This document shows positions 34,429 through 43,590 of a stretch of 64,000 bases of DNA, one piece after another. The first letter of the stretch is position 1, and the number at the start of each line of letters is the position of its first letter. Source of the DNA: Vibrio cholerae (lineage in GTDB: Bacteria; Actinomycetota; Actinomycetes; Actinomycetales; Micrococcaceae); NCBI GenBank assembly GCA_009728235.1, contig WNZI01000006.1, forward strand, positions 56,963-120,962. Direction: 5' to 3'. The notes under the pieces are model-generated. The model saw only the letters and a list, made by a program, of their open reading frames with translations, was not told where the DNA came from and did no database searches. Both the position numbers and the translations under genes were made by a program.

Positions 34429-35256
34429 TCAGAAGGGCGGCAGGCCGCCCGCGACACTGGCCACCACCGCGGCTGGAGCGGCGAGCACCCACCCGATGCG
34501 CCGGCGTCGAGCCTGTTCCACCGTTCGGTGCAGGGCCTCGAACGAGCCGACGACCTCGGCCGCGGTGCGCAGCGGTTCCGGCCGGCGTCGCCAGGTCGAC
34601 GGCTGCGCGGCGGCCGACGCCAGGAGTGCCACCTGCTCCTCCGTATAGATCCCGGGCCTGCGCGTGATCCAAGGCAGGAGCTGGTGCGGAGTCAGCACAG
34701 CGACGCTCCGGTGTTTCTCCTTCACGGTGACCTGGCGAGCCCCGACGACGACGATGGCGGCACCGGCGGAGACCTCGTGCCGGACCGCAGCGGACAGGAG
34801 TTTCCCCGCGCGCACCGCCTCGTGCTCGGAGGTACGGACGTAGGGGTATCTGGTGCCGGACACCATGAAGGCACCCTTCGCGGTCCAGACCCGCTGGTCG
34901 ACATGCCGTTTGGTGTTGAGCGTGAAGACGCCTGTCGGTCCGATGACCACGTGATCGATGTCCGCCGACTTGTCCCCGACGGGAACCGCGTGCAGGACGG
35001 TCCACTCGGGTCCAAGCTCGCCCAGGATCCTCCCCACCGTCCGCTCGCCGAGGGCACCCCAGTACCAGGGACGTTCTTCGGGACCGAGGGGATGGACGCC
35101 GAGCACTCGTGCGAGGAACCTGCGGCGCGGTCGATCGGCGTGGGCGGCGAGCAACTCCTCCATGACCGACTGCCCAGGGGCACGCCCGCGGAGCAGGCCG
35201 AGCGTCTCGGGTTCGGCGTGGACAGCGTCACCGTCGGGCCGCATGGCGGCGCTCAT
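34429..35256 (-). CDS. NERD (nuclease-related) domain protein
   Basis: A 275-residue protein. Residues ~65-170 match the NERD domain: GALGERTVGRIL, then DIDHVVIGPTGVFTLNTKRH with the Asp and the (E/N)xK positions of a PD-(D/E)XK-like fold. The last ~20 residues are hydrophobic (IGWVLAAPAAVVASVAGG) and probably anchor it in the membrane. The substrate is presumed to be nucleic acid, but activity has rarely been shown for this family. It is upstream of the TetR gene on the same strand. Confidence 0.85.
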   Translation of the reverse strand: MSAAMRPDGDAVHAEPETLGLLRGRAPGQSVMEELLAAHADRPRRRFLARVLGVHPLGPEERPWYWGALGERTVGRILGELGPEWTVLHAVPVGDKSADIDHVVIGPTGVFTLNTKRHVDQRVWTAKGAFMVSGTRYPYVRTSEHEAVRAGKLLSAAVRHEVSAGAAIVVVGARQVTVKEKHRSVAVLTPHQLLPWITRRPGIYTEEQVALLASAAAQPSTWRRRPEPLRTAAEVVGSFEALHRTVEQARRRRIGWVLAAPAAVVASVAGGLPPF

Positions 35257-35308
35257 GGCGCGATCCTCGAAGCCATACCGGGTCCCCTCCAGCTGCCCTT
35301 GAACAGGG

Positions 35309-35334
35309 CCCGGGCGAGCTGAGCCTCGCCCGGG
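35309..35334 (-). terminator. Hairpin terminator of the ABC exporter operon
   Basis: CCCGGGCGAG, a six-base loop, CTCGCCCGGG: a perfect 10-base stem about 120 bases past the permease stop and 53 bases before the NERD start, on the minus strand. Confidence 0.6.
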
Positions 35335-35453
35335 TAGAACGAACCTACCGCTCGACCATCAGGGCGACCGCGATTCCGTGCGTGGTTGTCGGCAGGTTTC
35401 CGGCAGTATTGCCGCAAGGCGTCCCAGACCGGGACGAAGGCCGCGAGAGAGGG

Positions 35454-36316
35454 CTAGCTCAGGATGTCCTTCGTGCTGAAGCGGCCGTAGGCCAGCGCGC
35501 CGAACACGGCGATGTACCCGAGCTGCAGCAGTGCGTTGTCGGCGAACGATGTCCACACGATCGGCTCGCGCAGCAGGTCCGCGAAGCCCAGCCAGTAGTT
35601 CGTGAAGAGCCAGGGATGCAGCCACTCGAGCTGCGGCAGGGCACCGAGGATCTGCGCGACGGCGGCCAGTGCGGCCGTCGCTGCCATGGCGCCGACGGGG
35701 ATGGTGGTCAGCGTCGAGATGAACAGGCCGATGGCACTGAGACCCATCAGCGACACCGTCACGTACAGCGCGAGCAGCAGCAACCGGACGAAGTAGCCGG
35801 GAATGCCCACCGTGTCCCCGGACAGCAGCGTCACCGGTCCGACGGGAAACAGCAGGGCGCCGATGATCGCGCCGGTGACGACGACGGTCAGGGTCGCGAC
35901 GAAGCAGAACAGGGCCGCCCCGGCGTACTTCACGAGCAGCAGCCGGATGCGCCGGCCGGGGCGACCAGCAGGTACCGCAGGGTGCCGAGGTTCGCCTCCC
36001 CGGCGATGGTGTCGCCCGCGACGACGCCGATGGTCAGGGGAAGGAACAGGGGAATGGCCACGGTGAGCGCCGTCAGCGACACGAACAGGCCGTTCTGGGT
36101 GATGCTGTTGAGGAACGCCGGTCCGCGGCCGCTGCCCGAACTGTCGGAGGAGACGCGCACGACGACGGCGATGAGGATCGGAATCAGCGCCAGCGCGCCG
36201 ATCATCGCCCAGGTACGGAGCCTCCGGAACAGGACGGTGATCTCGGACAGCACGAGCGTGAGCCCGAGCGATCCTCCGGAGGGGGCTGGGCGGGTAGCTG
36301 CGGATTCAGCCGGCAA
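35454..36316 (-). CDS. ABC-2 type transporter permease (frameshifted)
   Basis: About 287 residues in two frames. The likely start is a TTG at 36316 that overlaps the end of the ATPase gene. The first half (EITVLFRRLRTWAMIGALAL, PLFLPLTIGVVAGDTIAGE, LGTLRYLLVAPAG) is a typical ABC-2 permease with helix and stress loop. At about 35949-35952 one C is missing; the other frame continues GRIRLLLVKYAGAALFCFV to the end, with further helices. About six transmembrane segments in total. It partners the ATPase as an exporter of unknown substrate. Confidence 0.78.
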
Positions 36317-37253
36317 CGTCGAACCCCTCTCCGGTGAGTGCGACGAAGCGGTCCTCGAGCGAGGCTCCGCTGACCTCGAGGCCGCGCACGCGCACCTCGG
36401 CGTGGACCAGGGCCGCAGTGACGTTCTCGGGCCGGAGTCCCGGCACCGAGAGTTCGGCGGTGACGACGTCGTCGCGCCCGTGGACCTCCGGGACGAGACC
36501 CAGCGCGGCCAGGACACGCTGGGCTGCTGCGATGTCCGGCGTGGTGACCCGGACGCGGGCCATGCCCTCGGACCGGAGCTCGTCGAGGGTGCCCTGCGCC
36601 ACGAGCCGGCCGGCGCTCATGACTGCGATGCCCGTGCACATCTGCTCCACCTCGGCGAGCAGATGGCTGGAGACGAAGATGGTGGTGCCGTCGTCGGACA
36701 GCGACCTGATCAGGCTGCGGACCTCCCGGGTGCCCTGCGGATCGAGCCCATTGGTCGGCTCGTCGAGGATCAGGAGGTCCCGCGGCGCGAGCAGCGCATT
36801 GGCGATACCGAGGCGCTGTTTCATGCCGAGCGAATAGGCGTGTGCCCGCTTCGTCGCGGCGTGGCCGAGGCCCACCCGCTCGAGGGCCTCGTCCACCCGC
36901 TTGTTCCTGGTGGCGGGCGACGTGTGGCGATCGGCGGCGTCGAACCGCTGCAGGTTCGCCCGGCCGGACAGGAACGGGTAGATGGCCGGCCCCTCGACGA
37001 GCGCCCCGACGCGGGGCAGAACCGCACGCACATCCTTCGGCATCTCGCCGTCGAGCAGGCGGATCTCACCGCTGGAGGCAGCGGCAAGGCCGAGGAGCAT
37101 GCGGATCGTCGTCGTCTTGCCCGACCCGTTGGGGCCGAGGAAACCGAACACGGACCCGCGGGGCACCGCCAGATCGACGCCGTCGACGGCTCGCTGCCTG
37201 CCGAAGACCTTGCTCAGTCCGCGGGTCTCGATCGCGTAGTCGCCGGCGCTCAC
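36306..37253 (-). CDS. ABC transporter ATP-binding protein
   Basis: A 315-residue ATPase of the CcmA/drug-export type. Walker A is GPNGSGKTT (residues ~40-48), the signature YSLGMKQRLGIANALL and Walker B LLILDEPTNGLDP, followed by the switch histidine in FVSSHLLAEVE. A C-terminal ~90-residue extension is typical of exporter ATPases. It is encoded between a LolA/RseB-like protein and the permease. Confidence 0.93.
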   Translation of the reverse strand: MSAGDYAIETRGLSKVFGRQRAVDGVDLAVPRGSVFGFLGPNGSGKTTTIRMLLGLAAASSGEIRLLDGEMPKDVRAVLPRVGALVEGPAIYPFLSGRANLQRFDAADRHTSPATRNKRVDEALERVGLGHAATKRAHAYSLGMKQRLGIANALLAPRDLLILDEPTNGLDPQGTREVRSLIRSLSDDGTTIFVSSHLLAEVEQMCTGIAVMSAGRLVAQGTLDELRSEGMARVRVTTPDIAAAQRVLAALGLVPEVHGRDDVVTAELSVPGLRPENVTAALVHAEVRVRGLEVSGASLEDRFVALTGEGFDVAG

Positions 37254-37299
37254 CCGCGCGCCCGCACTGTCGGTGCGGACCGCGCGGGCACTCCGCCGG

Positions 37300-38496
37300 T
37301 CACTGCCGGGCAGCGGCGACGAGCTGATCGGTTCCCACGGCGCCCGCGAGGATCCGGCCGTCGTCGGTGATGAGAACCGAGACGAGTGATGTCTGCAGTG
37401 CGCGGCCGCCGTCGACCTCGGTCAGGGCCTGCTCCAGCAGGACCTGGGCGCCGGCGACCTGCTCGGGGTCCATGCCGGGCTTGATCTCCATGATCTCGCC
37501 CATCCCGGCTGCGTCGTCACTGCCGAGGTTCAGGCCGAGCTTCGTGGCGCTGCCTGCGGGCAATTCCACGATGGTGCTCCAGCCCGTGCCGATGACGGTC
37601 GGCTCCTCGTGGGTGGTGGTCGGTGCCTCGGCGGCCTCCAGCTTGGCCCTGGCCTCGTCCGCAGTGGGTGCTTCGGTCACAGTGGCACCGGCAGGGGCCG
37701 TGAAGTCGAAGAGGTCGGCGTCGGGGGTGCTGAAATCGACGGAACTGAAGCCGGCGGTGAAGGCCGGGTCCTGCTGTCCCTTCGCCTGCACCGTGACGCT
37801 CAGCGGCACTCCCGTCTCGGAGTCGATCGTCACGGAGACGCTCCCGATGAGCGTCGCGTCATCCTCCGGGGTCAACCGCAGTTCGTACGCGCTGCGACCT
37901 GCGACGCGGCTGGTGTCCCCGACGGTGATCTCCGTCGTCGGATCGACCCTGGCGAGGAACACCTCGGCGAGCTCGGCCGGTGTACGTGGCACGTTCTGCA
38001 GCTCGGGGTATTCGGCGACCTTGGCCTGCAGTTTCGCCTCGAGCTCGGCCTTCGCAGCGTCCTTGCCCGGCAGGACGGCGTGTGTTGCGGCGTTCGACTG
38101 GGAGTCGTAGAACCACACCTCGTCCGCGTTCACGACGACGTCGCGCTGCGCCAACTGGTCGAGGACCTGGACGCGCGCCTTGTCGGGGCCATCGACGTAG
38201 ACCTGGGCGGTGTGCTCCCCGGTGAGGAGTTCGAGCGCGGTGGACGTGGGGTCCGAACCCGAGGTCGCGCCCGGGGGAGTGGACATCCCCAGATCGGGCA
38301 GGCCCAGGTCGGAGGATTGTTCGACGGTTCCCGAGTAGGCGTCGTCGGAACTGGTCGCCACGAACTCGAGCAGTTCCTGCGCCGTCCTGGCGGGGAGTTG
38401 GGGTTGGGCCTCGGCGACGGCGGAACCGCTGACCGCTGCGCCGATGATGACGACGGGGACGATGCCGGCAGGGAGCCAGCGCCAGTTCTTGTTCAT
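37300..38496 (-). CDS. Secreted LolA/RseB-like protein
   Basis: A 398-residue exported protein from the ATG at 38496. The N-terminus has a signal peptide (NKNWRWLPAGIVPVVIIGAA). The body resembles the outer-membrane lipoprotein carrier/MucB-RseB fold found in actinobacterial secreted proteins: ELLEFVATSSDDAYSGTVEQ near the start, ADEVWFYDSQSNAATHAVLP and GVPLSVTVQAKGQQDPAFTA. A second region (TVIGTGWSTIVELPAG) follows. It lies 46 bases upstream of the ABC ATPase, so the three genes form an operon. It may chaperone a lipid or lipoprotein or sense envelope state for the exporter. Confidence 0.78.
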   Translation of the reverse strand: MNKNWRWLPAGIVPVVIIGAAVSGSAVAEAQPQLPARTAQELLEFVATSSDDAYSGTVEQSSDLGLPDLGMSTPPGATSGSDPTSTALELLTGEHTAQVYVDGPDKARVQVLDQLAQRDVVVNADEVWFYDSQSNAATHAVLPGKDAAKAELEAKLQAKVAEYPELQNVPRTPAELAEVFLARVDPTTEITVGDTSRVAGRSAYELRLTPEDDATLIGSVSVTIDSETGVPLSVTVQAKGQQDPAFTAGFSSVDFSTPDADLFDFTAPAGATVTEAPTADEARAKLEAAEAPTTTHEEPTVIGTGWSTIVELPAGSATKLGLNLGSDDAAGMGEIMEIKPGMDPEQVAGAQVLLEQALTEVDGGRALQTSLVSVLITDDGRILAGAVGTDQLVAAARQ

Positions 38497-38658
38497 GATC
38501 GAGCCTTCCGAACGAGTCCATGTGCCGGCTGCTGCCAACGCCCCCTGAGAACAGGGCACGAAAGGGCACGTGTACTGGATGAACGAGCGGGAACGCGAAG
38601 GCGTGCCGTCGTCGTCGTCATTGCTCCTGCGACCTGGGCCACACGGCCCGGAAACGGA

Positions 38659-38686
38659 CGAAGGGGTGGCCGGAGCCACCCCTTCG
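38659..38686 (-). terminator. Hairpin terminator after the GlsB-like gene
   Basis: A perfect 12-base stem (38659-38670 with 38675-38686) and a CGGA loop lie 15 bases past the minus-strand stop at 38702. Confidence 0.7.
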
Positions 38687-38701
38687 CACTGCCGGACAGA
38701 C

Positions 38702-38962
38702 CTAGCGCGTGACGCGCCGGCGGCCGGCGACGGTCTCCGCGACGCCGATCAGCAGGACGGCCGCGATGACGGAGACGATGAACCCGAGGATGTTGAGTTC
38801 GAAGATGTCGCCGGTCCCGAGCAGGCTCGCGATGGAACCGCCGATGATCGAGCCGACGAGGCCCAGCAGCAGCGTGGCGACGAGCCCCAGGTTCTGCTTG
38901 CCCGGCTTGATGAGGCGGGCCAGGGCGCCGATGATGAGCCCTGCGATGATGAATCCGATCAT
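38702..38962 (-). CDS. GlsB/YeaQ/YmgE-family small membrane protein
   Basis: An 86-residue protein of the transglycosylase-associated/stress response family. Three hydrophobic segments and Gly-rich helices are typical: MIGFIIAGLIIGALARLIKP, LLLGLVGSIIGGSIASLLG and FIVSVIAAVLLIGVAE. The ATG at 38962 follows AAGGAGATCG. The function of the family is not established. Confidence 0.9.
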   Translation of the reverse strand: MIGFIIAGLIIGALARLIKPGKQNLGLVATLLLGLVGSIIGGSIASLLGTGDIFELNILGFIVSVIAAVLLIGVAETVAGRRRVTR

Positions 38963-39141
38963 GGTCGATCTCCTTCTGGTAGGCCCGCACTGCGGGGGAA
39001 GTCCGTGGTCCGGCCGGACGGCCTGCGCCCCTGACGGCTTCTCGTCTCTCCGGGGCAAGCCGTGGCCGCCCGAGCGTCAGAGGTTGCCATCGATGTCGAA
39101 CAGTTAAACGATAGTGGAATGCGAAGCCTGCTGAGTAATCC

Positions 39142-39630
39142 GTGATGGTCCGTCACCCGAACCGCCGACGTGCTACCGGTTCCCGGTTCGTCGGACGGAC
39201 CACGCCGCACGGAGTCGGTCGGATCGTCGGTCTGGTGGTCGGCTGGCTGCTCGTGCTCGTCGGTCTCGCCGCCCTCGTGCTCCCGGGACCCGGTCTGTTG
39301 GCCCTCGTCGCAGGACTCGCGGTGCTCGCCCAGCAGTACGAGTGGGCGCGGCGCTGGCTCCGACCGGTCCGCCGGAAGGCTTTCTCCGCGGCCGCCCAGG
39401 GCGTGAAGAGCAAGCGCAACATCGTCCTCAGTTTCACCGGGGCCCTCGTGCTCGTGCTGCTCGGCACACTGTGGGGCCTGCAGCCCGCTACCCCTGGCTG
39501 GTGGCCGATCGACGGACGCTGGTGGTTGCCGGGTGGCTGGAGTGTCGGATCGGGCCTGATCGTCTCCGGGGTGCTCGCCGCGGTGTTCATCGTCTACAGC
39601 ATCCGGCGGTTCCGCCCTGCGCACGAGTGA
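39142..39630 (+). CDS. PGPGW/TIGR02611-like membrane protein
   Basis: A 161-162-residue membrane protein starting at GTG 39142 or ATG 39145. It carries the hallmark ALVLPGPGLLALVAGLAVLA, then a basic loop (RPVRRKAFSAAAQGVKSKR) and two further helices. The family is common in actinobacteria; function unknown. Confidence 0.82.
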   Translation: MMVRHPNRRRATGSRFVGRTTPHGVGRIVGLVVGWLLVLVGLAALVLPGPGLLALVAGLAVLAQQYEWARRWLRPVRRKAFSAAAQGVKSKRNIVLSFTGALVLVLLGTLWGLQPATPGWWPIDGRWWLPGGWSVGSGLIVSGVLAAVFIVYSIRRFRPAHE

Positions 39631-39702
39631 CGTCGGTGGTCCTCCCCGAAGCGGCAGGCGTACTGTCGATGGCACGAAAGACCGACGAGAAGGAGAACCG
39701 CG

Positions 39703-39795
39703 ATGACGAACGCCCGAGCGATACCGGACGCCTCTCCGGATGATTGCGGCAGGTCCGAGCAGGCAGATGACGCGCTGCTCGGGTCCCTGGCCTAG
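39703..39795 (+). CDS. Possible 30-residue peptide
   Basis: A strong Shine-Dalgarno (AAGGAGAA at 39690-39697) is followed after five bases by an ATG opening a 30-codon frame that ends in TAG at 39793-39795, nine bases before the next gene. The peptide is acidic with no membrane segment. Either a small protein or a translated leader; support is limited to the ribosome-binding site. Confidence 0.35.
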   Translation: MTNARAIPDASPDDCGRSEQADDALLGSLA

Positions 39796-39804
39796 GGGTC
39801 GTCG

Positions 39805-40329
39805 ATGTGGTTCGATGCGTGGGACGGGATCCTCCGGGTCCTCATCGTGGGAACCGTCTCCTACGCGAGCCTCGTCGGGATCCTGCGGGTGTCCGGCAAG
39901 AGGACCCTGGGTCAGCTGAACGCCTTCGATCTCATCGTGACGGTGGCGCTGGGATCCACGCTGGCGACGATCCTGCTGAGCTCCGATGTGGCGTACGCCG
40001 AAGGCCTGACGGCTCTCGTGCTCCTCTCGGGCCTCCAGTTCGTCGTCGCCTTCGTCTCCTCGCGCTGGCCTACCGCCCGCGGCGCCGTCACAGCCCGACC
40101 CACGGCCCTCGTGATCGACGGCGAGCTGCAGCATGAGCAGCTGCGGCGCAACCGGCTGACGGAATCCGAGGTGTTGCAGGCCGTCCGCAGCACGGGCTCG
40201 GGCGACCTGTCGGCTATGGCCGCCGTCGTCCTGGAGACCAACGGGACGCTCAGTGTCATCCCTGGCGGCAAGCTCGGCAGTGGTTCGGCGATGACCGGGA
40301 TCGCGGGCTACCCGGGCGAGCAGCGCTGA
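39805..40329 (+). CDS. DUF421 (YetF-like) membrane protein
   Basis: A 174-residue DUF421 protein. The N-terminal three helices include LVGILRVSGKRTLGQLNAFD and VTVALGSTLATILLS, which is the family hallmark. The C-terminal cytoplasmic domain has RPTALVIDGELQHEQLRRNR and VLQAVRSTGSGDLSAMAAVV. The stop overlaps the start of the ion-channel gene (TGATG). Function is unknown beyond a link to stress responses. Confidence 0.92.
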   Translation: MWFDAWDGILRVLIVGTVSYASLVGILRVSGKRTLGQLNAFDLIVTVALGSTLATILLSSDVAYAEGLTALVLLSGLQFVVAFVSSRWPTARGAVTARPTALVIDGELQHEQLRRNRLTESEVLQAVRSTGSGDLSAMAAVVLETNGTLSVIPGGKLGSGSAMTGIAGYPGEQR

Positions 40330-41042
40330 TGGGAGACGGCACGACGACGCGCGGGGACCGGGACGCCCGCCGGTCCGAGCTCGTGGCCTCCCGCCTCGAC
40401 AAGCCCATGGGTGTCCTCGGTGTCATCTTCCTGTTCATCGTGCTCGGGCAGCTCCTGGCGACGGAGCCGCGCCTCGTCCTCGCCTTGACGGTGATCGGAT
40501 GGCTGTTCTGGGCCGTCTTCGTGGCGGAGTTCCTCCTCAGGGCGTACATCGCGCGGTTCAGCAGGGCGTTCTGGACGAAGAACTGGTGGCAGGTGATCTT
40601 CCTCCTGGTTCCTTTCCTGCGGTTCTTCCGCGCGCTGCAGGCACTGCGCTTCGTACGGATCGCCCGCCTTGCACGCTTCGGCGGCATCGTCTCTGCCGGG
40701 GTACGGGGATCGCGGTCCGCAGGGCGACTGCTCTCGAGCCGCATCGGCTGGCTGGCGGCGGTCACCGCCGTCGTGATCCTCGCCTCGAGTCAGCTCCTGT
40801 ACGCGACGGGAACCCACGCGTCCTACGCGGATGCGCTCTTCGAGGCCGCCATGGCGACGATCACCGGCACCGGGCTGACACCGACAACGCTGTTCGCGCG
40901 GATTCTGCAGGTGCTGCTCGCCGTGTACTCGGTGGCCGTGTTCGCCACCCTCGCCGGGTCGCTCGGCGCCTTCTTCCTTCGAGGAGGTACGGACGCCCAG
41001 CCTTCCGCCCCGCGACCTACAGGGCCCGCATCTGCTCCATGA
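40329..41042 (+). CDS. Voltage-gated-like ion channel protein
   Basis: A 237-residue membrane protein with four to six helices. A voltage-sensor-like S4 with Arg every third position is present (LRFFRALQALRFVRIARLAR, near residues 98-117). The pore loop and last helix follow (DALFEAAMATITGTGLTP, then QVLLAVYSVAVFATLAG). The filter reads TITGTG rather than the potassium-selective TVGYG, so selectivity is uncertain. It is coupled to the DUF421 gene and its end overlaps the convergent XRE gene by 26 bases. Confidence 0.8.
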   Translation: MGDGTTTRGDRDARRSELVASRLDKPMGVLGVIFLFIVLGQLLATEPRLVLALTVIGWLFWAVFVAEFLLRAYIARFSRAFWTKNWWQVIFLLVPFLRFFRALQALRFVRIARLARFGGIVSAGVRGSRSAGRLLSSRIGWLAAVTAVVILASSQLLYATGTHASYADALFEAAMATITGTGLTPTTLFARILQVLLAVYSVAVFATLAGSLGAFFLRGGTDAQPSAPRPTGPASAP

Positions 41043-42236
41043 GCTCCAGGGCCCTCTCCTCAGCGCCCGCCTCCGAGTAGAGGCGGGCCGCCTTCCGCAG
41101 ATGGTAGGCCGCCTGCTCCGGAGCTCTCCTGGCCGCGAAATACTTCCCGAGGCAGTACTCGAGGTCGGTGGTCGACTCGAAGTCGAGGAGGTCCCGCTGG
41201 CCGTCGACGGATTGGAGCAGGGTGCCGGCCGAAGCAAGGTCATCCGTGAGGAGGGCCAGATAGGCCTTCGCGATGGCCACTTCGGCGATCTGCTCCGCGC
41301 GTGCCAGGATCCCCGTTCCCCGTTCCGCGTTGCTCACGGAGTGCCGGACGGACTCGTCCACGATGCCGGCCTGCATCTTCAGGACCGCGCTCGCTCGGTG
41401 GAACTCGGACCAGGCTTCGAGGTCGGCCTGCGGAAGGAGCAACCGGGCGGTGAGTGCGTGCTGCTGCATGCCGATCTCGATCTCGCCCCTGCGGAAGGCG
41501 ACATTGCCGATGGCCCAGGCGCCCCGGGCAACGAGCAGGGACGGGACGGCCGGAACGCTCTCGCTGATGTCGAGGGCCATGGCCACCTCCCAGGCCTCGT
41601 CGAGGTCGCCCTTCACCGACAGCGCGGCGATGAGGATGAAGGCGGCCTGCAGCCGCGCCGGAGCGTGCTCGGGAAGACCGGCGGCGTGGGCCACGGCCTG
41701 ACGGGCCAGGTCGACGGCATCACCGAAGCGGCCGGTGTTGCGGGCGATCGTGGACAGTCGTCCCCGGACCACCGCCAGGAGCTCGGGCGTCGAGAGCATC
41801 AGGGCCGAGCTGTCCATCGTCAGCAGGACGCCTCCGCGTCGGCCAGGCGCCGGACGGCGATGAGTGACTGTGCCTGCAGCATGGACATTTCCCACCAGGC
41901 CGGAGCATTCCGCTGTTCCAGGGCGATGCTCGCCGCATATTCGGCCTCGGACGCCGCCAGTGCGTCGTCCTGCAGGTCCCGCGCGTTGTTGGCGGCGAAG
42001 ATCGCCGTCGTCAGGGCCGGAGGATCATCGGCGGCGGGCGGTTCCACCCACCAGGAAAGGTTCTGGGCGTCCATGCCCAGCTGGGTGGCGAAGTGCTGGA
42101 CCATGTCCGGGGTCGGCTGGCGCTGGCCACGCTCGAGCAGGGAGATGTAGTGGGTGGAGTACACCCCTCCGCCGAGCTGTGACTGGGTCATCCCCTTTGC
42201 GCTGCGGGCCTGGCGCAGCATGTCGCCGAAACGCAT
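41017..42236 (-). CDS. XRE-family regulator with TPR-like C-terminal domain (frameshifted)
   Basis: About 405 residues in two frames. Residues 1-65 from the ATG at 42236 are a helix-turn-helix (MLRQARSAKGMTQSQLGGGV then YISLLERGQRQPTPDM). The C-terminal ~340 residues are helical repeats as in Rgg/RNPP-like regulators (STIARNTGRFGDAVDLARQA, AAYHLRKAARLYSEAGAEER). A missing base at about 41828-41833 separates AEA from VLLTMDSS. TPR-type regulators usually bind peptides or protein partners. Confidence 0.78.
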
Positions 42237-42376
42237 CTCGTTCTCATCCCCAAAAGTGTGTCCGCTGCAACCCGCTCCACCAGCTGGGCGGTCCGGGACT
42301 CCTCCTGTCTAACAGATGCGCCGGACAATATGAAAAGCCCGACGGGCGCGGGTGGTGCCCTCGAGGCCGTCCGGTG

Positions 42377-43582
42377 TCAGGAGAGACGTTGGCCCCGCCG
42401 CGGCAGGACAGGAGAGGCGAGGAGCGCCAGGATTCCGGCCAGCGGAACGACGAGGAGCCCCACCCGCAGTGACGACACATCGGCGACAGCCCCGACGATC
42501 GGCGGGGAGAGCAGGAAACCGAGGCGCAGCAGCCACGAGATGATGGTGAGCCCCGTGCCCGGCCGCAGCCCGGGCACCTCGTCCGCCGAGTGCATGGCGG
42601 CCGGTATGAGCGTCGCGACGCCGAGCCCGGCCAGACCGAAACCGAGGATGGTCAGCGGGATCGAGGGAAGAGCCAGTGCCACCCCCATGCCGATGGCGGC
42701 GAGGGCACCGCCCACCTGGGCCACCGAGCGCTGGCCGTAGCGGTCGACGAGCCGGTCACCGACGAGGCGTCCGACGAACTGGAACCCGACGAGCGCGACG
42801 AAACCGAGGCCAGCCACGGTGGGCGTGGCGTCGAGGGAGGTGGTGAGGTAGACCGCCGCCCACGTGCTGCCGGCGTCCTCGACCAGGGCTCCCGCGATGC
42901 CGACGACGACCAGGGCGGAGAGGATCCCGATCATCACCGGCGAGGCGCCGCGACGAACCCCGCGGGGGCCTGCGCTGACAGTGCCCTCCGTCGGCTGCTC
43001 GGGCTCGGGGCCCGGAAGGAGGAACCGGTAGCACACGAGGGTGAGGGCGCTGAAGAGCACGAAGGACACCGTCAGATGGAGCCCTCGCGGAACCCCGAGC
43101 CCAGCCGCCGTGGCCCCCATCAATCCGCCGAGCACGGCTCCGATGCTCCAGACCGCGTGGAACGAGTTGAGGATCGATCGCCTGTACAGCTTCTGGACCC
43201 GGAGGCCGTGCGAGTTCTGGGCGACGTCCGTGATCGCGTCCATCGCTCCGGCGACGAACAGGGTGAGGGTCAGGACGATCCAGGACGGCGCGATACCCGC
43301 CAACAGGATCGCCAGACCGATCAGCCACGTACCCGCCGTCGCCACGCGGGAGGAACGAAAGCGGCGGACCAGCGTCGCGGAGGCGAGCCCCGCGGTGATG
43401 GCGCCGAGCGGGAACGCCGCCACGGACACACCGAAGGCGGCATTGCTCAGCTCCAGCCCGTCCTTGATCGCCGGATAGTGCGGCAGGATGTTCGCGAAGA
43501 TCGCGCCGTTCGTCAGGAACAGCGCGCTCACGGCGAAGCGGGCACGACCCAGCGACGGTGCCGGGTGCTCGACCGGCTGCAC
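42377..43582 (-). CDS. MFS transporter
   Basis: A 401-residue major facilitator with about 12 transmembrane helices. Typical family loops are visible (VSVAAFPLGAITAGLASATL early, VGRLVGDRLVDRYGQRSV after the sixth to seventh helix). The overall look is of the sugar/drug exporter type similar to YbjJ/FucP-like sets, but the substrate is unknown. It is convergent with nothing; the XRE gene lies downstream on the same strand after 140 bases. Confidence 0.88.
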   Translation of the reverse strand: MQPVEHPAPSLGRARFAVSALFLTNGAIFANILPHYPAIKDGLELSNAAFGVSVAAFPLGAITAGLASATLVRRFRSSRVATAGTWLIGLAILLAGIAPSWIVLTLTLFVAGAMDAITDVAQNSHGLRVQKLYRRSILNSFHAVWSIGAVLGGLMGATAAGLGVPRGLHLTVSFVLFSALTLVCYRFLLPGPEPEQPTEGTVSAGPRGVRRGASPVMIGILSALVVVGIAGALVEDAGSTWAAVYLTTSLDATPTVAGLGFVALVGFQFVGRLVGDRLVDRYGQRSVAQVGGALAAIGMGVALALPSIPLTILGFGLAGLGVATLIPAAMHSADEVPGLRPGTGLTIISWLLRLGFLLSPPIVGAVADVSSLRVGLLVVPLAGILALLASPVLPRRGQRLS

Positions 43583-43590
43583 GGCGAGGG

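Noticed and set aside
35382..37370. A 662-codon plus-strand frame opposite the ABC exporter genes
   Set aside because: The minus strand has Walker A, signature and Walker B motifs and a normal codon pattern; the plus-strand frame is a shadow.
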